Assembly (NCBI GenBank): GCA_023653785.1
Contig: JAMKCH010043914.1
Location: 62,001 to 126,000 of the forward strand
Length of the DNA stretch: 64,000 nucleotides
Source: Ophioderma brevispina
Lineage: Eukaryota > Echinodermata > Ophiuroidea > Amphilepidida > Ophiodermatidae
Direction: 5' to 3'
The position numbers and the translations under genes are program-made. This document shows, one piece after another, positions 57,839 to 64,000 of this stretch. The notes below the pieces were generated by a model. It ran no database searches. It was not told where the DNA came from and saw only the letters and a list, made by a program, of their open reading frames with translations. Positions within the stretch are counted from its first letter, which is position 1; each line of letters starts with the position of its first letter.

Positions 57839-57980
57839 CGTAAACTCGCCTTTGAGTTTGGTGTGTGCGTCCTTGACATAAAAGGGACGCTTACCAGAAA
57901 GATGAAGGCATAATCACATGTAAAGCTAGAAAAAACACCATGGGAGAAGCTGGCGACCAATGCAAGACTTGTTGTCAAAG
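57839..57980 (+). CDS. Ig domain 12, second half (indels)
   Basis: Acceptor gatgttacag, donor gtc aaa g/gtaagg, 142 bp. Pieces S-R-I-V-N, F-E-F-G-V-C-V-L-D-I-K-G, K-D-E-G-I-I-T-C-K-A-R, N-A-R-L-V-V-K are in different frames. The length does not fit phase 1 to phase 1. Confidence 0.65.
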
Positions 57981-58892
57981 GTAAGGGTTTATGCCAATAT
58001 AAGTGATACTGATATTCCCATTACAATTTATCCAGGTGTCCTATTAACAGTTTTTACAAATTCAGTGAAAAACAATAGAGGTACCCCACTATCTTTTACA
58101 CACATTAAAAATTTAGCATTAAGTTTATGGTTCAAGTAACTGAGTTATGCAACATTGCATTCATAAGATTAACATCCTCTAATTTTCTCAAGTTCATAAA
58201 GTTACAACTTTTGATTTGTATATTTTGAAAATGCCTGTTTTAGAAAAGCATTTAAAATTAACCTTGTTATGGTTTCTGTGCATCGTCTACTTGTGAATGA
58301 AGAGGGTATATGTGAAACCCCAGCTGCACCTATGGTGAGCACAAGGTGAGACATGTGCCACCTCACCCTAATAGGCCAACGGAGGGTGCCAAACATGGGT
58401 GCCAGACATGGAGAGCCAGATAGAGTAGGACATCCAAATAGAGTAGGACATCCATTGCTTAAACAATAAACTAAGTTATAAAACCTAACTTTCCCATAAA
58501 ATTCCTGGTAGATGTGCCATAGAAGACATTTGAGAAACACTCTCTACTAGTCTTTGGTTATACCTAGTTATACTTTAGGAAATAAAGCACATCAAGTATA
58601 ACAGTACTGGTGACTAGCCACTTAAATCTTGTGTGAAACACTTACCAAATTTATTTGGGCTACTTAAATATTTTGAAGCATAGCTGGAAAAATAAAACAC
58701 AAATTTGGAAATTTGTATTTAATCTAATAGATATTACACTGAACTAATTACCTTTACACCATTGTTGACTGAAACAAATGCATTACCTTTCATGAGAAAT
58801 GGAATTCCCAAAACACCAATAACCCCCCTAAAATAAGAAATGGTACCAGCCACTGACCCCATTTGTATTTAATCTTAATTGTGATATTACAG
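57981..58892. other. Intron, nothing recognised
   Basis: A 15-bp direct repeat 'agagtaggacatccaa' occurs at about 58425 and 58441. No element was identified. Confidence 0.45.
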
Positions 58893-58983
58893 CTAAGGAT
58901 GCAGTGATCTTTGAAAGTCAGCTGCCATCAGACATGAGAGCAGGAATTGAAAAGACACTAGAATATGAGGAGCAACTTGGATT
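58893..58983 (+). CDS. Kettin-type linker exon e
   Basis: The exon runs from gatattacag to gga tt/gtgagt, 91 bp, phase 1 to phase 2. It reads V-I-F-E-S-Q-L-P-S-D-M-R-A-G-I-E-K-T-L-E, then Y-E-E-Q-L-G. It resembles linker d in its second half (T-L-x-Y). Confidence 0.9.
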
Positions 58984-59009
58984 GTGAGTACTATGAAATC
59001 AAAATATTA

Positions 59010-59400
59010 AAAAAATTCCCGGGTTCGAACCCTGGTGGGGACACTTGCTGGAATTTGTTTGGGTACTCAATTCTAGGTTTGATATGTATACCACCTATTG
59101 ATTAAAGACAGAATATCGTTCTTCTCCATGGTTCACTTGGAATTGGGCAAACGAATCATGAAAGCATCCCGTCCTTTGGGAGGGACATTACGCCATCAGT
59201 CCCATGTACAGAGAGTCACAACTGCACATGTACATTGCAGCCAATTTTGAATAAGAGTAGGGTGAAAACCCATGACTGTTCCCAATCCGCACCCAGCATT
59301 AAAGCGGGCCATGTTAGGACCGTCCGTATAATGGATACATGTGGCCCAGGATCAGCTTACTCAGTTGAATAAATCCGGATACCACCACCACAAGCCATTA
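59010..59400 (+). mobile_element. tRNA-headed SINE, long copy
   Basis: The B box 'gggttcgaaccctgg' is followed by the family body ('ttctccatggttcacttgga', 'cgtcctttgggagggacatt', 'tcagtcccatgtacagaga', 'agagtagggtgaaaac') and a tail 'taccaccaccacaa'. Confidence 0.7.
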
Positions 59401-59802
59401 CCAAAGACATGTGGATACGCAAAGAAGAAGAAAATATAAAAAAAGTAGCATAAAACTTCAATTTTGCAGCAAGATATTTGTTGGGAATGGGCAAGAATAC
59501 TATCCTTTGAGAGAAATTGGTATGAATTTAGGCCAAGAAAAAGTTTGTCTCAGAAAACCAGACATAGCTCTGTGAATCAGATTTTGTCATATAGTGCAGT
59601 TGGCCAATTTGGCCCCTTTTTCTTTTTTCCAAAAATACAATAAAATGGAGATCATGTGTAGTGCATATTATTGTTTGATAAATTGTTTAAAACAGTATAT
59701 GTCCCATCACCAGTATGCCTTTTATTTTGAGGAGCAAATACAGTATATTTATTTCACCTTTGTATTATAATTAAATAATTTCCATACTTTTCACTCCTGC
59801 AG

Positions 59803-59974
59803 AATGCGCAAAGAACCTGAAATCTATGAAGAGCCCCCCTCCAAACCTGAATTTATCACATTCCCTGAACCTCTCTGTGTAGTAGAAGGAGAACCAGCAA
59901 GATTCACAGCACGCTTGAGTGGGCACCCTGTTCCAAGAGTATTATGGTTCAAAGATCAGGACATTTTAGCAGAT
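59803..59974 (+). CDS. Ig domain 13, first half
   Basis: The exon runs from actcctgcag to gca gat/gtaagt, 172 bp, phase 2 to phase 0. It reads M-R-K-E-P-E-I-Y-E-E-P-P, P-E-F-I-T-F-P-E-P-L, V-V-E-G-E-P-A-R-F-T-A-R-L-S-G-H-P and V-L-W-F-K-D-Q. The first canonical Cys is Ala. The phase 0 end departs from the kettin units and returns to the pattern of Ig4 and Ig5. Confidence 0.88.
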
Positions 59975-60170
59975 GTAAGTATGCTTCAGATATATTGATA
60001 TCTTTTCTGGTTCTGGTTCTATACATCAACGTTGTGCCGAACAGGCATATTATAAGTCAACTAAAGACCGATGATCTTTCGTCATGTGATAGAGCAAACA
60101 TTTGTAAGCATGCATATGTGATGTTAAAGCTATAATGTATTTTAATAAATAAGTACGGTACTAGTAAAGT

Positions 60171-60172
60171 GG

Positions 60173-60208
<36 letters not shown>

Positions 60209-60229
60209 AGTTGATTGATTGATTGATTG
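60171..60229. repeat. (GATT)n microsatellite
   Basis: About 14 units of gatt with one interruption (ggttagtt). Confidence 0.95.
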
Positions 60230-60664
60230 CAAGTGCCTGCCGTGTTGTCCCAAATCCACAGCCAAATGTTCAGCTATTTTGGTCATTTTGCAAGGCGTGA
60301 AGGAGACTTATTAGAGAAAGTCATCATGCAGGTCATGTGAAAGATAAACATGGGCCTGGAAGCTCTAAGGCCAGATGGATTGACAAACTGGTTGCATGCC
60401 CTCTACAATATCTATATCCCCTTGCAAAAGATCATCAGAAATGGCATACCATTGTTGCAGTCATGAGCTGTTAGTCATGACAGGATTGATCAACCAACCA
60501 ACCATATTTTTTCCAATTCCATTGCAATAGTGCACAATGTGCAATATCTATTTGCAGATTTTGGAGATAACATTTGTTTTAAATGTCTCTCAACCAGGCT
60601 TATATTCCAGAGTAAAGAAACATTTGAATAGAATAATAAAAGTCTTGCTTTTATCATGGTCCAG

Positions 60665-60959
60665 GGTCGTCGGATGAAAATCTGGTTCGATGGCCTGTAC
60701 TACCTAGACATACCCAAGACCCGACCCTATGATTCTGGTACAATCCGAGTCATCGGCAGGAACAGACACGGTGTCGTCAGAGCGGAGACACAACTGGAAG
60801 TTCTCAGAAGAGATGACCCTCACATACAACTCAAGCCAACTTATAAAGGGGTCAAGACGGGTGTCCAGCCTCCAGACGAACCAGAGCTGAAGGCTGCCTA
60901 CGATCAGAAAAAAGGTCATTACGTGACAGTGCCTCCTGAGGCTACCCAGAATGCTCTCT
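60665..60959 (+). CDS. Ig domain 13, second half plus C-terminal linker
   Basis: The exon runs from catggtccag to gct ctc t/gtaagt, 295 bp, phase 0 to phase 1. It reads G-R-R-M-K-I-W-F-D-G-L-Y-Y-L-D-I-P, Y-D-S-G-T-I-R-V-I-G-R-N-R-H-G, L-E-V-L-R-R-D-D-P. A charged 45-residue tail (Y-K-G-V-K-T-G-V-Q-P-P-D-E-P-E-L-K) leads to the next exon. The second canonical Cys is Val, so this domain too lacks the disulphide. Confidence 0.88.
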
Positions 60960-61561
60960 GTAAGTAGAATGGAGTGATTTGTTTTGTGTAGTTTGATTTC
61001 ACGTTTTCAGTCATTGTGTATTCGTTCTGTAATCTGTCAGGCGACAGAAATAGCTACAAAAATTAGTTGTGGTATTGTTTGTCTTATGTGATGAAATTGA
61101 TAAACTTGTCAAATTCTATGGGATGCTGAAGGAGAAAGCTATTCTGAAACAAGCTGAAACCCAACACCTTTCTCTTGTCACTTTCGTGGGATTCAAACCC
61201 AATACCTCAAGTTTGCACCACTAGCACCCTACAACTCTGCCACAACAGCTTGCTCCTTTCAAAAGTCAAATGCAATCCTGTACTCTCTCCCTCCTCTTTA
61301 GATCACTCACCCAAAGTAGCATGACACTATGAGTCTATGAAATCTCAATTCCCATGGCACAGTTCAGTAACTCTCATTCACCAGTGCATTTAGAAAATAC
61401 ACCCTCTGGTTTGGGGGGATGGTTTATGATACCCAGATTGCATATGGAAAGTTCATGTTAATGCAGGCATGTACAGTTCACTGAATTGTGTCCTTGAGGA
61501 TGAGCATATTGTAGCTCATAGTGCGTTTATATGTGCACGATAAAAAGTATCCTTAGGCTGA

Positions 61562-61820
61562 TATTCTCAAAAGGAGTCTAACTTTAAACCTGGGTTTAAA
61601 CCAAGGTTAGTCCTACATGAGTGGACCTTTTTTCCTTTCAACATGCTCTGAAAGTATGGTGTAATAGGTGAGAAAATTCTTCATGGATGGGTCAGAACAA
61701 CCCATCAATGAGGAATTCTTTCACCAATTATTTCAGAGTGCGTTGAAAGAAAAAAGTCCATTCATGAGGGACTAACCCTGCTTTGAGCCCGGGTCTAAGG
61801 TTAACCTCCTTTTGAGAATA
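61562..61820. mobile_element. MITE family X, copy 3
   Basis: Perfect 15-bp TIRs TATTCTCAAAAGGAG and CTCCTTTTGAGAATA, 259 bp. The inside is similar to 46544-46812. Confidence 0.82.
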
Positions 61821-61828
61821 CTTGACAT

Positions 61829-62018
61829 TATACTTTGATTACCACCAAATAGGCGGGAATTATTCGGTTGTTATCGTTCCGCGCGTAAAAGTAAACCAAA
61901 TGTACTCGAGCGTTTGCATAGAATCGCGCGCGCCACGCATAATATACACACTGCGTCTCTTGCGTTGTCTTGCGCTTACTGTTATAAGGCCCGTCTATTT
62001 GGTGGTAATCAAAGTATA
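61829..62018. mobile_element. 190-bp MITE with CpG-rich core
   Basis: TIRs of 24 bp: tatactttgattaccaccaa (plus 4 bases) and the exact complement at the right end. TA may be the target duplication. The core is rich in CpG ('gttccgcgcgtaaa', 'tcgcgcgcgccacgc'), unlike the surrounding DNA. Confidence 0.8.
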
Positions 62019-62598
62019 GAAGTTAATGAAGTGGCATACTCAACAACATATATGTACTTTTATAGGTATAGGTGATTCATATCAGATGAGTAAAAAAAGT
62101 GGTAAGTTCTGGGAATATTTTGATTTTTTTAAAACTACTCCCACCCCATCTAAACAGTTCTGCCCTTTTCCCCTTATAAAATATCTCTAAATTTGTTGAC
62201 AAGTTTGTTTATGGTTCTACTGTGCCTAGTGCTTGTTCATTGTTGTAGTCATGCCCCAGGCAAACATGATCACTGTTGCATATGATCAATGTGAGCAAAC
62301 CATTTTGAAAACTCACCATTTGCAGTGTTGTGCATGAGTTAGTTTAGCTGCGATGGTTTCTTGCTAAAAATCGTTGCCTAAATCGTTTCATATCTCATTT
62401 TTCTTATTTTCAATTATTTTTTAACTTGAAATTTTATGAAAAGAATTTGCATGGAATGATATCTAATTAGGTTTGATATTCACTTATGATTTTACAAAGA
62501 TGTTAACTCTTGATGTATGCTGAATAATGTGTTCTGATAATTTGCATGTTTGATGTGTACCTTTTGTGTTTTCTTGTTAATTAATAACTTACCCACAG

Positions 62599-64000
62599 TT
62601 ATAACATCAGATGAATCATCCTTGATGACCAAACTTCATATTAAATACAAAGAAATGGCCTCTCAAGGATATGTGTATGCAGCACGACGAACATATATCA
62701 GAAAGTCATCCAAAAAGAGCACTGCTTTGACTGCTGGATTGGACCAAGCATCTAGTTCAGATGGCGAGCCACCTATTAAAAGCAGTAAAATAGAATTGGA
62801 AAATGCAGCTCCTGTGGAAAGTCAATTAATCACCACTCCTGAAAAGCCTAAGCTAGTGATCAGTGTAAAAAGTATAGCAAAGCATACCGACAAAGCATGC
62901 CCATCATCAGATCAGCAATCTCCGTCCAATGATCAAGAAATGGTAGACCATCAAGAGCTAGAAAAGAAAATAGAGCCACTGTTAGAATTACAGTCTGCTA
63001 CAGAACCTGATACACATGATCGAGAGCAGGAAAAGAATCCGGAGCTGTTGTCAGAATTAAAGTCTACTGCAGAACCTGACATGCATGATCAAGAAATATT
63101 AGACCTTCATGATCAAGATCTTGAAAAGAAACATGGGGCACTGCTAGAAGTACAGTTAACTGCAGCACCTGATGTTCTTGATAAAGAGCTAGAAGAGAAA
63201 TCAGAGCCACTACCAGAAGTACAGTGTACTACAGAACCTGACACACATGATCAAGATCTAGAAAAGAAACATGAGCCACCAGTAGAATTACAGTCAACTG
63301 CAGAACCTCATGTTCTTGATCAAGAGCTAGAAGAGAAATCAGAGCCACTACCAGAAGTACAGTGTACTACAGAACCTGACACACATGATCAAGCACTAGA
63401 AAAGAAACCAGAGCCAATACCAGAATTACAGTCAACTACAGAACCTGACACACATAAAGAGCTAGAAAAGGAACCAGAGCCATTACCAGAATTACAGGCT
63501 TCTACAGAACTTGATGCTTTTGATCAAGAGCTAGAAAAGAAAATGGAGCCTCTGTTAGAATTACAGTTTGCTACAGAGCCTGACACACATGATCAAGAGC
63601 TAGAAAAGGAACCAGAACCACTACCAGAATTACAGGCTACTACAGAACCTGACGTGCATGATCAAGAAATGGTAGACCTTCAAGATCTAGAAAAGAAACA
63701 TGAGCCACTGCTAGAATTAGATTCAACTGCAAAACATGATACCCTTGATCAAGAGCTGGAAAAGAAATCAGAATCACTACCAGAATTACAGGCTAATAAA
63801 GAACCTGACACACAAGATCAAGAGCTTGAAACAGAACCAGAGCCACTGCCAGAATTACAGGCTACTACAAAACCTGACACACATGATCAAGAGCTAGAAA
63901 AGGAACCGGAGCCACTACCAGAATTACAGGCTACTACAAAACCTGACACACATGATCAAGAGCTAGAAAAGGAACCGGAGCCACTACCAGAATTACAGGC
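62599..64000 (+). CDS. PEVK-position exon with tandem 23-residue acidic repeats (runs off window)
   Basis: The exon runs from the acceptor cttacccacag, phase 1 (completing Phe), and stays open for 1402 bp to the window end. The head of about 131 residues starts I-T-S-D-E-S-S-L-M-T-K-L-H and is Lys/Ser-rich (A-A-R-R-T-Y-I-R-K-S-S-K-K-S). From 62994 to 63998 there are 14 tandem repeats. The usual unit is 23 residues, ending EPDTHDQELEKEPEPLPELQ, with one 22-residue and two longer units (31 and 29). The composition is Glu, Pro, Asp, Leu, Gln, Lys, with no hydrophobic core, so an extended acidic polymer is expected. Its place after the Ig-linker array is where Sallimus and titin have the PEVK spring. 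The repeat itself is not one I recognise. The last two units are identical in DNA. Confidence 0.85.
62994..63998 (+). repeat. 69-bp coding tandem repeat, 14 units
   Basis: Unit boundaries were set at the residue after Leu-Gln (or its variant). Lengths sum exactly: 14 x 23 plus 8 plus 6 minus 1 = 335 codons = 1005 bp. Units 3-4 and 5-6 form a second-order pair (both end E-V-Q then C-T-T-E-P-D-T-H). The array continues beyond 64000. Confidence 0.9.

Larger units (their letters stand above)
60960..62598. other. Intron before the repetitive exon
   Basis: Holds MITE X copy 3 and a second MITE placed 9 bp after it (see next entries). The last about 550 bp show nothing specific. Confidence 0.5.
1451..64000 (+). 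other. Titin/kettin (Sallimus)-like giant muscle protein gene, partial (gene span)
   Basis: All coding exons listed below lie on the + strand and belong to one gene. The array from about 29 to 58 kb is diagnostic. Ig halves have the form F-A-C-K-V-E-P-A-x-D-P then W-L-R-N-G-K-P, followed by C-E-F-G-I-C-S-L-D and I-T-C-R-V. They are separated by about 30-residue linkers with S-Q-L-P. This Ig-linker alternation is the hallmark of kettin, the near-Z-disc part of Sallimus, the invertebrate titin. Upstream come a Pro-rich stretch and a charged linker, and downstream an acidic repetitive exon in PEVK position. Kettin is known to bind actin along the thin filament and alpha-actinin at the Z-disc. 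Applying those roles here is inference from the family. Neither the translation start nor the end is inside the window. Obscurin, twitchin or palladin is less likely because of the linkers and the absence of Fn3 or kinase domains. Confidence 0.85.

Overview
The window is animal nuclear DNA, AT-rich and intron-rich, and almost all of it is one gene read on the + strand. The gene is a giant striated-muscle protein of the titin / kettin (Sallimus) family. Immunoglobulin (I-set) domains are cut over two small exons each, introns are GT-AG with regular phases, and the introns are full of LINE, SINE and MITE-type repeats. No vertebrate features are seen. An invertebrate, probably marine, is likely, but I cannot name the phylum from sequence alone. 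Neither the start codon nor the stop codon of the gene is visible.

Layout, 5' to 3': (1) 1.4-12.4 kb, a possible 36-bp micro-exon, a single-exon Ig domain lacking both cysteines, several Pro-rich disordered exons, then two Ig domains. (2) 13-19 kb, a Z-disc-like linker of phase 0 exons carrying four versions of an F-E-x-R/Q-L motif, ending in another Ig domain. (3) 22-25 kb, two more Ig domains and a short basic linker. (4) 29-58 kb, a tandem array of kettin-type units, each made of a linker exon (about 30 aa with an S-Q-L-P motif), an Ig first-half exon ending near N-G-K-P, and an Ig second-half exon containing E-F-G-I-C. The phase pattern is 1>2, 2>1, 1>1. (5) 59-61 kb, a last linker and an Ig domain without cysteines. 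(6) 62.6-64 kb and beyond, a long open exon. After a 131-residue head it becomes a tandem 23-residue acidic E/P/L/Q-rich repeat. It sits where the elastic PEVK segment of titin or Sallimus would be, and it runs off the window.

The intact exons can be joined in frame. By family knowledge the Ig-linker array should lie along thin filaments near the Z-disc, and the terminal repeat should act as an extensible spring. About a dozen other exons carry 1-2 base indels that break frame relative to their sister units. Several segments are present twice in tandem: 7.5-9.1/9.3-10.9 kb, 42.0-45.7/45.7-49.9 kb and 50.6-52.2/52.2-53.8 kb. In the first two pairs the left copy is degraded and the right copy is clean. 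In the third pair the copies are identical over 1598 bp. This looks at least partly like an assembly problem (unmerged haplotypes or noisy gap filling). However, the 42-50 kb pair also differs by clean TTAA-flanked element insertions, so it contains real allelic or paralogous variation.

Mobile DNA in the introns includes at least eight short TTAA-flanked terminal-inverted-repeat elements in several families, a tRNA-headed SINE family, two non-LTR retrotransposon fragments with reverse-transcriptase C-terminal sequence, fold-back MITEs, a 924-bp TIR element, a 21-bp minisatellite, and two histone-type 3' stem-loop sequences in one intron.
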